Source: Microbacterium croceum (GTDB lineage: Bacteria > Actinomycetota > Actinomycetes > Actinomycetales > Microbacteriaceae). From it: a DNA stretch of 64,000 nt. Positions within the stretch are counted from its first letter, which is position 1, and every line of letters starts with the position of its first letter. The notes below the pieces were generated by a model. The model made no database searches. It saw only the letters and a list, made by a program, of their open reading frames with translations, and was not told where the DNA came from. This document shows, one piece after another, positions 15,608 to 24,971 of the stretch. The position numbers and the translations under genes are program-made. The DNA is taken from NCBI RefSeq assembly GCF_023091245.1, contig NZ_JAHWXN010000001.1:2232001-2296000 (forward strand), written 5' to 3'.

Positions 15608-17143
15608 ATGACCCGTACTGCGTCGATCCCGACGACAGAGACGGATGCTCCCCGCGTCGGAGCCCGCGGCTGGGCGGCGCTCGTCGTCCTCATGCTGCCG
15701 GTGCTGCTGGTGTCGGTGGACAACACGGTGCTGAGCTTCGCGCTCCCGGAGATCTCCATCGCGCTCGCGCCCACGGGTGCCGAGCAGCTGTGGATCATCG
15801 ACGTCTATCCGCTCGTGCTCGCCGGACTCCTGGTGACCATGGGGACACTCGGCGACCGCTTCGGCCGCCGCAGGATGCTCCTGATCGGAGCGACCGGTTT
15901 CGCGGCGGTTTCGGCCCTCGCGGCCTTCGCGCCGACGGCCGGGCTGCTGATCGCCGCTCGTGCACTCCTCGGCCTCTTCGGGGCGATGCTCATGCCGTCG
16001 ACCCTCTCGCTTCTGCGCTCGATCTTCCAGAACCGCGACCAGCGCCGGATGGCGATCGCGGTGTGGGCCTCGGCATTCTCCGCAGGCTCAGCCCTCGGTC
16101 CGATCGTCGGCGGCTTCCTCCTCGAGCACTTCGCCTGGGGATCGGTGTTCCTCATCGCCGTGCCGGTTCTCATCCCGCTGCTCATCGCGGCGCCTCTGCT
16201 CGTGCCGGAGAGCCGCGATCCGAACCCGGGCCGCATCGACCTCATCAGCATCGTGCTGTCGATGGCGGCGATGATCCCCGTCGTCTACGCGATCAAGTCG
16301 CTGGCTGTCGACGGCCCCAGCCTGTCGGCGGGTGGCTGGGCGCTGCTCGGCATCTTCATGGGCTACCTGTTCGTGCGCCGTCAGCTCCGCGCGGAGATCC
16401 CGATGCTCGACATGGCGTTGTTCCGCCGGGGGTCCTTCTCCGGCGCGATCCTGGTGAATCTGCTCAGCGTCGTCGCGCTGGTGGGCTTCCTGTACTTCGT
16501 GTCGCAGCACCTGCAGCTGGTCCTGGGCCTGTCGCCGATGACCGCCGGTCTGGCACTCGTGCCGGGAATGCTCGCGATGATCGTCGCGGGTCTCACGGTC
16601 GTGCCGATCTCGCGTCGCGTGCCGCCGCATGTGGTGGTGCCGGCCGGGCTGGTATTCTCCGTCGCCGGGTACCTCATCGTGGCGTTCACGACGCATGAGC
16701 ACGGCGTCGCGCCGCTGGTCATCGCCTTCGTCGTGCTCGGCATCGGTATCGGCGCGGCGGAGACCATCTCGAACGAGCTCATCCTCTCGAGCGCGCCGGC
16801 GGCGAAGGCGGGGGCGGCCAGCGCCGTCTCCGAGACCGCCTACGAGCTCGGTGCTGTGCTCGGCACCGCGATCCTGGGCGGTCTCATCACCGCCTTCTAC
16901 CGTGGAGCGCTCGTGCTGCCGGCGGGGCTGCCCGCCGAGGTGGCGCACGCGGCCACGGAGACTCTGGCCGGCGCGTACACCGCAGCCCACGAGTTGCCTG
17001 CCGCTCTCGGCGATGCCCTCTGGGAGGCGGCATCCGCCGCGTTCGGCTCGGGCGTCATGGTGACCTCGCTGATCGGTGCCGGACTGGTCGTCGTCGCCGG
17101 TGTGATCGCGGGCGTCACACTGCGCACGCGTACCTCGCACTGA
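15608..17143 (+). CDS. MFS drug efflux transporter, DHA2 (EmrB/QacA) type
   Basis: 511 residues with about 14 membrane segments. Motif A ([16 protein letters not shown] near residue 82) and motif C-like [12 protein letters not shown] near 165 are present. The first helix carries [13 protein letters not shown], which is DHA2-typical. It probably exports a toxic compound in exchange for protons. The start is ATG 15608 behind GAGAGGTG. The frame is open far upstream, but that part is the antisense of the TetR gene. It is controlled, by context, by the divergent TetR protein. Confidence 0.93.
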   Translation: MTRTASIPTTETDAPRVGARGWAALVVLMLPVLLVSVDNTVLSFALPEISIALAPTGAEQLWIIDVYPLVLAGLLVTMGTLGDRFGRRRMLLIGATGFAAVSALAAFAPTAGLLIAARALLGLFGAMLMPSTLSLLRSIFQNRDQRRMAIAVWASAFSAGSALGPIVGGFLLEHFAWGSVFLIAVPVLIPLLIAAPLLVPESRDPNPGRIDLISIVLSMAAMIPVVYAIKSLAVDGPSLSAGGWALLGIFMGYLFVRRQLRAEIPMLDMALFRRGSFSGAILVNLLSVVALVGFLYFVSQHLQLVLGLSPMTAGLALVPGMLAMIVAGLTVVPISRRVPPHVVVPAGLVFSVAGYLIVAFTTHEHGVAPLVIAFVVLGIGIGAAETISNELILSSAPAAKAGAASAVSETAYELGAVLGTAILGGLITAFYRGALVLPAGLPAEVAHAATETLAGAYTAAHELPAALGDALWEAASAAFGSGVMVTSLIGAGLVVVAGVIAGVTLRTRTSH

Positions 17144-17147
17144 CCAG

Positions 17148-17217
17148 TACGCTGGATGGACCGGCCCTGACGACCTCTCATGGACGCGGGTCGGTCCACC
17201 CCGGTGCAAGGAGAGTC
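17148..17217 (+). promoter_or_regulatory. leuB promoter and 5' hairpin leader
   Basis: TACGCT at 17148-17153 is a -10-like element. Directly downstream, GGACCGGCCC (17158-17167) pairs with GGGTCGGTCC (17188-17197) over ten positions with one G-T pair. The hairpin would form at the very 5' end of the transcript. AAGGAG then precedes ATG 17218. Confidence 0.45.
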
Positions 17218-18261
17218 ATGTCGCGTGTCGTGAAGCTGGCCGTCATCCCCGGAGACGGGATCGGCCCCGAGGTCATCGCCGAAGCGGAGAAGGTGCTCGA
17301 CGCGGTCACCGCCGACAGCGGTGTCCGTTTCGAGAAGACGCGCTTCTCGCTCGGCGCCGGACGCTTCCTCGAGACCGGTGAGACGCTGACCGACGACGAC
17401 CTCGCCGCGATCAGGGCGCAGGACGCGATCCTTCTCGGAGCCGTCGGAGGAACGCCGGGCGACCCTCGCCTGAAGGACGCGAACATCGAGCGCGGTCTGC
17501 TGCTCAAGCTGCGCTTCACGCTCGACCATTACGTGAACCTGCGTCCATCGAAGCTGTTCGTCGGCGCGCCCGGTCCGCTCGCGAACCCCGGCGACATCGA
17601 CTTCGTCGTCGTGCGCGAGGGTACGGAAGGCCCGTACGTCGGTAACGGCGGCGCCATCCGCGTGGGCACCCCGCAGGAGGTCGCGAACGAGACCTCGGTG
17701 AACACCGCCTTCGGCGTCGAGCGCGTCGTGCGCCATGCCTTCCAGCTCGCCGCGCGCCGTCGTCAGAAGCTGACGCTCGTGCACAAGACCAACGTGCTCG
17801 TGCACGCCGGTGCGATCTGGAAGCGCATCGTCGATGAGGTCGCCACGGAGCATCCCGACGTCACGGTGGACTACCTGCACGTGGACGCGGCGACGATCTT
17901 CCTGGTCACCGATCCTGCGCGCTTCGACGTGATCGTCACCGACAACCTCTTCGGCGACATCCTCACCGACCTCGCCGGCGCTGTCACCGGCGGTATCGGT
18001 CTGGCGGCCTCGGGGAACATCAACCCGGACGGCACCTTCCCGTCGATGTTCGAGCCGGTGCACGGCTCGGCACCGGACATCGCGGGGCAGCAGAAGGCGG
18101 ACCCGACGGCGGCGATCCTCTCGATCGCACTGCTGCTGGATCATCTCGGATTCACGGCTGAGGCTGCGCGGGTCACCGCCGCCGTCGAGGCCGACATCGC
18201 GGGTCGCACCGGCGCCCGCCCCACCGCGGAGATCGGCTCCGCGATCGCTGCTCGCCTCTGA
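17218..18261 (+). CDS. leuB: 3-isopropylmalate dehydrogenase
   Basis: 347 residues, within the usual length. The N-terminal [17 protein letters not shown], the substrate loop [31 protein letters not shown] and the metal-binding [19 protein letters not shown] are all present. The C-terminal [12 protein letters not shown] is the NAD-binding segment. The small VREGTEGPY form matches actinobacterial LeuB rather than tartrate or isocitrate dehydrogenases. It catalyses the oxidative decarboxylation in leucine synthesis. It is followed closely by ilvE, which completes leucine formation. leuCD are 30 kb away in this window. Confidence 0.96.
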   Translation: MSRVVKLAVIPGDGIGPEVIAEAEKVLDAVTADSGVRFEKTRFSLGAGRFLETGETLTDDDLAAIRAQDAILLGAVGGTPGDPRLKDANIERGLLLKLRFTLDHYVNLRPSKLFVGAPGPLANPGDIDFVVVREGTEGPYVGNGGAIRVGTPQEVANETSVNTAFGVERVVRHAFQLAARRRQKLTLVHKTNVLVHAGAIWKRIVDEVATEHPDVTVDYLHVDAATIFLVTDPARFDVIVTDNLFGDILTDLAGAVTGGIGLAASGNINPDGTFPSMFEPVHGSAPDIAGQQKADPTAAILSIALLLDHLGFTAEAARVTAAVEADIAGRTGARPTAEIGSAIAARL

Positions 18262-18271
18262 CGGGCGGGCG

Positions 18272-18277
18272 TAGGCT
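18272..18277 (+). promoter_or_regulatory. -10 element (TAGGCT) upstream of ilvE
   Basis: TAGGCT in the short leuB-ilvE gap would start transcription near 18284, giving ilvE its own promoter with a leader of about 30 bases to ATG 18313. Confidence 0.4.
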
Positions 18278-18312
18278 GAGACGGCGCGAAGATGCGCCAC
18301 CACGAAGAACGG

Positions 18313-19422
18313 ATGACGATTATGACGACCATCGATGCTGGGACGGCCGTGGCGCCGCTCGAGTTCGCCGTGACCAAGAACCTCGCAGCGGCGACGCCCG
18401 CCCGCGTCGCCGAGGTGCTCGAGAACCCGGGCTTCGGCGTCGTGTTCACCGATCACATGGTCGACATCTGCTGGTCGGACAAGGGCGGGTGGCATCGTCC
18501 GCGAGTGCAGCCGTACGGCCCGATCCCGCTCGACCCCGCCGCCTCGGTGCTGCACTACGCGCAGGAGATCTTCGAGGGGATCAAGGCGTACCGCCATGAG
18601 GACGGCTCGATCCACACCTTCCGCCCCGACCGCAACGCCGCACGTCTGCAGGCGAGTGCTCGGCGCCTCGCGCTGCCGGAGCTGCCGACGGAGTACTTCA
18701 TCCAGTCGCTGCGCGAGCTCATCGCCGTCGACGGCCGCTGGGTTCCGTCCGGTGCCGACCAGAGCCTGTACCTGCGCCCGTTCATGTTCGCCAAGGAGGC
18801 GTTCCTCGGCGTCCGCGCGGCGAAGAAGGTCGCCTACTACGTGATCGCGAGCCCGGCCGGCGCGTACTTCTCCGGTGGCGTGAAGCCGGTACGCATCTGG
18901 CTGTCCGAGGACTACGCGCGTGCGGGCAAGGGCGGCACGGGCAAGGCGAAGACCGGCGGCAACTACGCGTCGAGCCTGCTCGCACAGAGCGAGGCGAGCG
19001 CGAAGGGCTGCGACCAGGTCGTGTTCCTGAACGAGAACCGCTACGTCGAGGAGCTCGGCGGCATGAACGTCGTGTTCGTGTTCAAGGACGGCCGCGTGGT
19101 GACACCCGAGTCGGACAGTATCCTGGAGGGCATCACTCGCGACTCGCTGCTGCAACTCGCCGAGGATCGCGGCTACACCGTGGAGAAGCGACCGATCTCG
19201 ATCGACGAGTGGCGCTCCGGCGTGGCATCCGGCGACATCGTCGAGGTCTTCGCGTGCGGTACCGCCGCCGTCGTCACCCCGATCGGTGCGCTGGTCGGCG
19301 ACGGATTCGATGAGCCGCAGCCGCTGGGAGAGCTCGCTCTCTCGCTGCGCGAGGAGCTGACCGACATCCAGTACGGCCGCCGCGAGGACAAGCACGGCTG
19401 GCTGCTGCGTCTCGACGCCTGA
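18313..19422 (+). CDS. ilvE: Branched-chain amino acid aminotransferase
   Basis: 369 residues from ATG 18313. In-frame ATGs at 18292 and 18322 are alternatives. It is a class-IV PLP aminotransferase of the long actinobacterial type: [53 protein letters not shown], and the PLP lysine region [19 protein letters not shown]. The C-terminal [13 protein letters not shown] holds the phosphate cup. It interconverts leucine, isoleucine and valine with their 2-oxo acids. Following leuB, it is the last step of leucine synthesis. Confidence 0.96.
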   Translation: MTIMTTIDAGTAVAPLEFAVTKNLAAATPARVAEVLENPGFGVVFTDHMVDICWSDKGGWHRPRVQPYGPIPLDPAASVLHYAQEIFEGIKAYRHEDGSIHTFRPDRNAARLQASARRLALPELPTEYFIQSLRELIAVDGRWVPSGADQSLYLRPFMFAKEAFLGVRAAKKVAYYVIASPAGAYFSGGVKPVRIWLSEDYARAGKGGTGKAKTGGNYASSLLAQSEASAKGCDQVVFLNENRYVEELGGMNVVFVFKDGRVVTPESDSILEGITRDSLLQLAEDRGYTVEKRPISIDEWRSGVASGDIVEVFACGTAAVVTPIGALVGDGFDEPQPLGELALSLREELTDIQYGRREDKHGWLLRLDA

Positions 19423-19438
19423 CGTCCCGCGGTCTGGC

Positions 19439-19444
19439 TAGGCT
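19439..19444 (+). promoter_or_regulatory. -10 element (TAGGCT), leaderless layout
   Basis: TAGGCT ends six bases before ATG 19451 of the FAH-family gene. Confidence 0.5.
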
Positions 19445-19450
19445 GGATCC

Positions 19451-20227
19451 ATGAAGATCGCCCGGTTCAGTCACGACGACGCCATCATGTACGGAATCAT
19501 CGACGGGGGCGACCTCGTCGTGCTCGCCGGGGACCCCCTGTTCGCAGGGTACGAGACGACGGGCGACCGTGTGGCTCTCGCCGATGCGGTGCTGCTCGCT
19601 CCGGTGATCCCGCGCTCCAAGGTCGTGTGTGTCGGCAAGAACTACCACGATCATGCCGCCGAGATGGGGGGAGTCGCGCCCGAGGAGCCGCTGCTGTTCC
19701 TCAAGCCGAACACCTCCGTGATCGGCCCCGGTGACGCTATCGTGCGCCCGGTGCTGTCCGAACGCACGGAGTACGAAGGCGAGCTGGCCGTGGTGATCGG
19801 CAAGATCGCCAAGAACGTCACGGCCGCCGACGCCCTCGACTATGTGCTCGGATACACGATCGGCAACGACGTGACCGCTCGCGATCTGCAGCGCAAGGAC
19901 GGCCAGTGGTCGCGCGCGAAGGGTTTCGACACGTTCTGCCCGCTCGGGCCGGTGATCGAGACGGACTTCGATCTCGCGGCGGCGAGCGTGGAGACCCGCG
20001 TGAACGGCGAGGTCCGCCAGCACGCACCGCTGACCGACATGATCCACTCGGTGCCGGCGATCATCGAGTACGCCTCCGCGGTGTTCACCCTGCTCCCCGG
20101 AGACGTGATCCTCACCGGGACTCCCGCGGGCGTCGGCCCCTTCGAGGCAGGAGACACCGTCGAGGTCGAGATCACCGGATTGGGAATCCTGCGCAACGCC
20201 GTGCGCGACGCACCGCGTCTCTCATGA
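19451..20227 (+). CDS. Fumarylacetoacetate hydrolase family protein
   Basis: 258 residues. The catalytic FAH C-terminal domain begins at VVCVGKNYHDHAAEMGG near residue 58. Metal-binding acids are in TEYEGELAVVIG, and NDVTARDLQRKDGQW is the conserved substrate segment. The protein ends EAGDTVEVEITGLG. Members cleave carbon-carbon bonds in beta-diketo acids or decarboxylate oxaloacetate. Sequence does not settle which. Such genes often sit between leucine genes and gltX in related bacteria. It overlaps the next MFS gene by four bases. Confidence 0.9.
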   Translation: MKIARFSHDDAIMYGIIDGGDLVVLAGDPLFAGYETTGDRVALADAVLLAPVIPRSKVVCVGKNYHDHAAEMGGVAPEEPLLFLKPNTSVIGPGDAIVRPVLSERTEYEGELAVVIGKIAKNVTAADALDYVLGYTIGNDVTARDLQRKDGQWSRAKGFDTFCPLGPVIETDFDLAAASVETRVNGEVRQHAPLTDMIHSVPAIIEYASAVFTLLPGDVILTGTPAGVGPFEAGDTVEVEITGLGILRNAVRDAPRLS

Positions 20228-21483
20228 CAGCGGCGGCGTTGACGGCGACCGAGCAGGCGGTCGTCCAACGGCGGACCGTCGCGATCCTGTCGCTCGGCCA
20301 GGTGCTCGGCGGCATCGCCTTCGGCGCCACGGTCTCGCTCGGTGCACTTCTTGCCGCGGACATCTCCGGGAGCGACGCGCTGTCCGGCCTGGCCACGGCA
20401 TCCGTCACGCTCGGAGCTGCGCTGTGCGCGATCCCGCTCGCCCGGCTGGCGGCGAGGGTCGGACGCCGTCGCGCGCTGACGCTCGGCAATCTCTTCGCCC
20501 TGGTCGGGATCGCTGTCGTGATTCTCGCTGCAGCCCTGCGCATCTTCCCGCTCCTGCTCGCCGGCATCCTCATGATCGGCGCAGGCAACGCGGGCAACCT
20601 GCAGTCCCGCTTCGCGGCGACCGACCTGGCGGCCCCGGTGCATCGAGGACGAGACCTCTCGATCGTGGTCTGGGCGACGACGATCGGCGGAGTGGCAGGA
20701 CCGCTGCTGCTGGCTCCCGGTGAGGTGGTCGGACACGCGTTGGGCATGCCCCCGCAGACCGGCTCGTATGTGTTCTCCTTCGTGGCCCAGTGCGCGGCCC
20801 TCCTGCTCTACCTGGTCGCGCTGCGTCCGGATCCGCTCCTGGCGGCGCAGCGCCTCGCGCGCACGGCGGCAGCGGCGGCGGGGGAGAGGGTGGTCGATCG
20901 CCCCGTCGTGGCGCGGTACGCGATCTTCGCGGTCGCGGCATCGCATGTCGTGATGGCATCCGTGATGGCGATGACGCCGGTGCACCTCTCGCACATGGCG
21001 CACGGCGCGCACGGGATGGCGGCCTCGCCTGCCGACGTCTCGCAGCTCGTGGGCGTGACGATCGCCCTCCACGTCGCCGGGATGTACGCGCTGTCGCCGG
21101 TGTTCGGCATCCTCGCCGACCGCTGGGGCAAACTGCGTGTCGTCCTCCTCGGGCAAGCCCTTTCGGCGGCGTCGCTGGTCTTCGCGATCTTCGCCAACGA
21201 TCAGCCGTGGGGCGTGATGATGGCCCTCATCCTGCTCGGGCTCGGTTGGAGTGCGGCGACGGTCGCCGGGGCCGCGCTGCTCACCGAGGCTTCTGCGCCG
21301 GAGCTGCGCACCCGCCGCCAGGGGCGCAGCGACTCCCTGATGAGCCTGTGCGCGGCCGCGGGCGCCGTGCTCGCCGGGGTCGTGCTGTCGAACTTCCAGT
21401 ACGCCGGACTGGGCATCGCCGCATCCGTGCTCGTCGTCGCGATCGTCGCGCTCTCACCGCTCGCCCGGTCGACGCGCACGTGA
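20224..21483 (+). CDS. MFS transporter
   Basis: 419 residues with about 12 hydrophobic segments. A motif-A-like loop RLAARVGRRRALTLGN is near residue 77, and a second one, FGILADRWGKLRVVLLG, is near 295. The start is the ATG that overlaps the FAH stop (ATGA), implying coupled translation. The loop HLSHMAHGAHGMAAS in the middle is rich in His and Met and could be a metal or substrate-contact loop. The substrate is unknown. Confidence 0.88.
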   Translation: MTAAALTATEQAVVQRRTVAILSLGQVLGGIAFGATVSLGALLAADISGSDALSGLATASVTLGAALCAIPLARLAARVGRRRALTLGNLFALVGIAVVILAAALRIFPLLLAGILMIGAGNAGNLQSRFAATDLAAPVHRGRDLSIVVWATTIGGVAGPLLLAPGEVVGHALGMPPQTGSYVFSFVAQCAALLLYLVALRPDPLLAAQRLARTAAAAAGERVVDRPVVARYAIFAVAASHVVMASVMAMTPVHLSHMAHGAHGMAASPADVSQLVGVTIALHVAGMYALSPVFGILADRWGKLRVVLLGQALSAASLVFAIFANDQPWGVMMALILLGLGWSAATVAGAALLTEASAPELRTRRQGRSDSLMSLCAAAGAVLAGVVLSNFQYAGLGIAASVLVVAIVALSPLARSTRT

Positions 21484-21531
21484 AGCCGTGAGGCGGCGGT
21501 GCATCGGCATCGCCGCGAGGGTCGCGCGCTC

Positions 21532-21537
21532 TAGAAT
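21532..21537 (+). promoter_or_regulatory. -10 element (TAGAAT) for gltX
   Basis: TAGAAT ends nine bases before ATG 21547, giving a near-leaderless transcript. Confidence 0.5.
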
Positions 21538-21546
21538 CGAAGGGAT

Positions 21547-23052
21547 ATGGCTACTCCTCACCCCCTCACCACGACCGCCAGCGGTGCCGACGTCCGCGTC
21601 CGCTTCTGCCCCTCGCCGACAGGCCTGCCGCATGTCGGCATGGTGCGCACGGCCCTCTACAACTGGGCCTATGCCCGCCACAACGGCGGCAAGCTCATCT
21701 TCCGCATCGAAGACACCGACGCTGCGCGGGACAGCGAGGAGAGCTTCCGCCAGCTCGTCGACGCACTGACCTGGTTGAAGATCGACTGGGACGAAGGGGT
21801 CGAGGTCGGTGGTCCGCACGCCCCGTACCGGCAGTCGGAGCGCCACGACATCTACCGCGGTGTGATCGACAAGCTGGTCGCCTCGGGCGCCCTGTACGAG
21901 AGCTACTCCAACGCGGACGAGATCGACGCGCGCAACGAAGCGAACGGTCGCGCCAAGCAGCTCGGGTACGACAACTTCGACCGCGACCTGACCGAAGAGC
22001 AGAAGGCGGCCTTCCGTGCCGAGGGGCGCCAGCCCGCGCTGCGACTGCGGGTGCCGGACGAGGATCTGACCTACCAGGACCTCATCCGCGGCGAGGTGAC
22101 CTTCCCCGCCGGATCCTTCCCCGATTTCGTGGTCGTCCGCCCGAACGGCGTGCCGCTGTACACGTTCGTGAACCCCGTCGACGATGCGCTCATGGGGATC
22201 ACGCATGTGCTGCGTGGAGAGGACCTGATGCCCTCGACCGCGCGTCAGCTCGCGCTGTACGCCGCGTTGATCGAGGCAGAGGTCACGACCTTCGTCCCGC
22301 GGTTCGCGCACATGCCGCTCGTGCTCGGCGAGACCGGCAACAAGAAGCTCTCCAAGCGCGATCCGCAGGCGGACCTGTTCCTGCACCGCGACCGTGGATT
22401 CATCCCCGAGGGGCTCCTGAACTACCTGGCGCTGCTGGGCTGGTCCATCGGGCCCGACCGTGACGTGTTCACGCTCGACGAGTTCACTGCGGCGTTCGAC
22501 ATCGTCAACGTCAACCCGAACCCGGCCCGCTTCGACCAGAAGAAGGCCGAGTCGATCAACGGCGACCACATCCGGATGCTCGACGGCAAGGACTTCGCCG
22601 AACGCACGGTCCCGTATCTGGCGGCCGCCGGACTCTTCGACGAGCCCACGCACGAGCAGCTGGTGCAGGCGTTCCGCGTCGCACCGCTGGTGCAGGAGCG
22701 CGTGCAGCTGCTGGGCGAGGTTCCCGGCATGGTCGGCTTCCTCTTCACGGATGACCTGTCATATGACGCCGACGCGCTCAAGGGCCTCCCGGCGAACGCG
22801 GCCGAGGTTCTCGACGCGTGCGTGGCCGCGCTCGAGCCGGTGACCGAGTTCACGCCGGAGAAGATCCAGCAGGCCCTCGCCGAGGCGCTGGTCGAGAGGC
22901 TCGAGCTCAAGCCTCGTGTCGCCTACGGTCCGCCGCGCGTCGCGATCACGGGACGACGGATCTCTCCGCCGCTGTTCGAGTCGATGGAGCTGCTCGGCAA
23001 GGACGAAGCGCTGCGCCGTCTGCGGGCGCTGTCGGCGCAGCTCGCCGGCTGA
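21547..23052 (+). CDS. gltX: Glutamyl-tRNA synthetase
   Basis: 501 residues. The class-I signature is [21 protein letters not shown] (HIGH as HVGM, near residue 28), the glutamate-binding region is [18 protein letters not shown], and the KMSKS motif is KKLSKRDP near residue 266. The C-terminal anticodon-binding domain ends [12 protein letters not shown]. It charges tRNA-Glu. In most actinobacteria the enzyme is non-discriminating and also makes Glu-tRNA-Gln for GatCAB, which fits a tRNA-Gln gene following at 23223. Transcription appears near-leaderless. Confidence 0.97.
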   Translation: MATPHPLTTTASGADVRVRFCPSPTGLPHVGMVRTALYNWAYARHNGGKLIFRIEDTDAARDSEESFRQLVDALTWLKIDWDEGVEVGGPHAPYRQSERHDIYRGVIDKLVASGALYESYSNADEIDARNEANGRAKQLGYDNFDRDLTEEQKAAFRAEGRQPALRLRVPDEDLTYQDLIRGEVTFPAGSFPDFVVVRPNGVPLYTFVNPVDDALMGITHVLRGEDLMPSTARQLALYAALIEAEVTTFVPRFAHMPLVLGETGNKKLSKRDPQADLFLHRDRGFIPEGLLNYLALLGWSIGPDRDVFTLDEFTAAFDIVNVNPNPARFDQKKAESINGDHIRMLDGKDFAERTVPYLAAAGLFDEPTHEQLVQAFRVAPLVQERVQLLGEVPGMVGFLFTDDLSYDADALKGLPANAAEVLDACVAALEPVTEFTPEKIQQALAEALVERLELKPRVAYGPPRVAITGRRISPPLFESMELLGKDEALRRLRALSAQLAG

Positions 23053-23161
23053 CGCGCGTCGCGGAGTCGTCTCGGAGGAGGGGGATCGCCTGGCGGTCCT
23101 CCTCCTCTCGCGTCTCGACGCGCGGATCCGCCACGCCCGGGGTGCGAAAGACAGGCTCCAT

Positions 23162-23190
23162 TTGGTGCGAGGCGACCGGTCGGGTAAGCT
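23162..23190 (+). promoter_or_regulatory. Probable tRNA-Gln promoter
   Basis: TTGGTG (23162-23167) and TAAGCT (23185-23190) are separated by 17 bases, which would start transcription about 26 bases before the mature tRNA. Confidence 0.5.
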
Positions 23191-23222
23191 TGACTCTCGG
23201 TGCGAGGCTCCGGTTTCGCCCT

Positions 23223-23294
23223 TGGGGTATGGTGTAATTGGCAACACGACGGTTTCTGGTTCCGTTATTCTTGGTTCGAGTCCAGGTACCCCAG
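23223..23294 (+). tRNA. tRNA-Gln (anticodon CUG)
   Basis: The acceptor arms TGGGGTA (23223-23229) and TACCCCA (23287-23293) pair fully. The anticodon loop TTCTGGT reads CTG, and the T arm holds GGTTCGAGTCC. The discriminator is G, and no full CCA is encoded, so the tail must be added. It stands 170 bases after gltX with its own promoter and a terminator directly behind it. Confidence 0.93.
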
Positions 23295-23301
23295 CACAAC
23301 G

Positions 23302-23327
23302 AAAACCCCCGCTCAGGCGGGGGTTTT
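23302..23327 (+). terminator. Rho-independent terminator after tRNA-Gln
   Basis: An 11-base perfect stem AAAACCCCCGC / GCGGGGGTTTT with a TCAG loop. The T-run forms the end of the stem. Confidence 0.92.
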
Positions 23328-23501
23328 GTCGTTGCTTGGCATCGATCGGGTGGGTGCGCGCCCTCCAGGTGATCGCCAGGCCCGCGGCGGCCGGCGGCGA
23401 CGCCCGAGGCCATCGATGTCGGTCGATCATCCGACGCGTGGTTCTGCCGCTTCCCCGCGACGAGCCGGAGGGGTATCGGCTCATCGCGGGGGACCCGGGG
23501 A

Positions 23502-24755
23502 TCAGGCGGACAGTCGGTTCTCCGACGCGGCGAGATGGTTGTACCCGGGTGCCCGCAGCATCTCGTGGAGATGGCGGCGACGCACGCCCATGTTCCCGCC
23601 GTCGTAGATCGGGAAACAGAGGACGTCCTGTATGATCGCGCCGAGCGGAGTGCGGTCACCGTAGGACTCGACCCCGACCAGTCGCATGGCGTCGTACACG
23701 GTCTGCACCGACAATTCCGAGTTGTAGATCTTCACCATGTTCGACAGCTCCCGATCGCGCCCTCCGGTCCTGTCGAAGTGATCGGCCGCCTTCCACGCGA
23801 AGTAGCGACCGGCTTCGATACGCGTCTTGATGTCGGCGAGCATGTAGCCGGCGTTCTGATGTTCGATGACGGGGACGCTCCCCGATCGCTTCTCCGTCGT
23901 CACGAACCGGTAGGCGTACTCGAACGCGGCACGCATCCTGCCCACCGCGGCGGCGCCGATGCTCGAGCAGGTCCAGGAGAAGGCGCCCTTGGTCAGCTGC
24001 AGGCCGTCGCCCGGCTCTCCGATCATGTTCGACAGCGGCACGCGTACATCTCGGAACTCCACGACCGGCGAGTTGGTCGCGACGTGACCGAAGGTGTCAA
24101 TCATGCCTGTGATCACAACGCCAGGAGTGCCCTTTTCGACGACGATGATCGCGAGCGACTCCTGTGGCGGGGCCCCGGGGTCGGTACGGCACACGACGCT
24201 GATCAGATCTGCGCCCTCGTCATCCCACCCCGATGCATTGGTCGTGTAGGCCTTCTTGCCGTTGATCACCCATTCGTCGCCATCTCGGACCGCGAAGGTC
24301 TGGACTCCGAATCGGGGGTCGGGGTGGTCGAAGTTGGCGCCGCCGGCGGCCTCGGTGAATGCGATCGCAGCGAGGGCCGGACTGCCGTCCAGGAAGGGAG
24401 CGAAGAACCGCGCCTGCTGTTCAGGCGTGCCTGCGGCGATGATCGGAAAGAGCCCCAGTCCGGTGCCGAGCACGGCAGACGGAACGTTGACGTCGATACG
24501 AGCGAGCTCCTCGCAGGCGAGAGCGAACTGCAGGTTGGTGAACCGGTGTCCGCCTGCCTCTGCAGGGACGAGCCCCGCGATGAAGCCGGCATCCACCATC
24601 TGCTGGTAGAACGGCTTGAGCGCACGGAACCGATCGAGGGGCTCGGGGTACGCAGCGACGGCGTCGGCCACGCCCGCGAGGGTGTTCTCCGCGAAATCGC
24701 GTGCCTGCAGTCGCAGCGACATCTCCTCATCCGACAGGGTGAAATCGATAGCCAT
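23502..24755 (-). CDS. Acyl-CoA dehydrogenase family protein
   Basis: 417 residues from ATG 24755 behind GAGGAGG. The much longer open frame upstream overlaps the divergent AraC gene and was discarded. The helical N-terminal domain (FTLSDEEMSLRLQARDFAEN), the middle beta-domain (AIAFTEAAGGANFD, WVINGKKAYTTNA) and the C-terminal helical domain are complete. Near the C-terminus, where many family members have the catalytic base in YEGT, the sequence is IYDGGNMGVRR, with Asp instead of Glu. It should oxidise an acyl-CoA or a related thioester using FAD. The substrate is unknown. It is divergent from an AraC regulator. Confidence 0.9.
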   Translation of the reverse strand: MAIDFTLSDEEMSLRLQARDFAENTLAGVADAVAAYPEPLDRFRALKPFYQQMVDAGFIAGLVPAEAGGHRFTNLQFALACEELARIDVNVPSAVLGTGLGLFPIIAAGTPEQQARFFAPFLDGSPALAAIAFTEAAGGANFDHPDPRFGVQTFAVRDGDEWVINGKKAYTTNASGWDDEGADLISVVCRTDPGAPPQESLAIIVVEKGTPGVVITGMIDTFGHVATNSPVVEFRDVRVPLSNMIGEPGDGLQLTKGAFSWTCSSIGAAAVGRMRAAFEYAYRFVTTEKRSGSVPVIEHQNAGYMLADIKTRIEAGRYFAWKAADHFDRTGGRDRELSNMVKIYNSELSVQTVYDAMRLVGVESYGDRTPLGAIIQDVLCFPIYDGGNMGVRRRHLHEMLRAPGYNHLAASENRLSA

Positions 24756-24971
24756 GGGGTCCTCCTCGATGGACGGCGGGTTTTGAACAGCATCGGCCGC
24801 GTCCACGGAGCTCCGCTTGTCTGAGAGCGCACCGAGGCGAGGACGAGGGCGCACGGCCGTCTGCGGTGAGATCTCTCTTACCTGCGCGAAACGAGAACGA
24901 CTCCGTGTCCTGATCGCGCATCGATCTACTGGCATCGAAACGATCCGCGCGAGTACGACAAGGAGAGGGCG
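24756..24971. promoter_or_regulatory. Divergent intergenic region between acyl-CoA dehydrogenase and AraC regulator
   Basis: These 216 bases carry the ribosome binding sites of both genes and presumably both promoters. I see no strong palindrome or clear -10/-35 pair. Confidence 0.4.

Noticed and set aside
16897..19395. 832-codon open frame on the minus strand
   Set aside because: It runs antisense through the MFS gene end, leuB and ilvE, all with clear family motifs. Its translation is Arg/Asp/His-rich shadow sequence.
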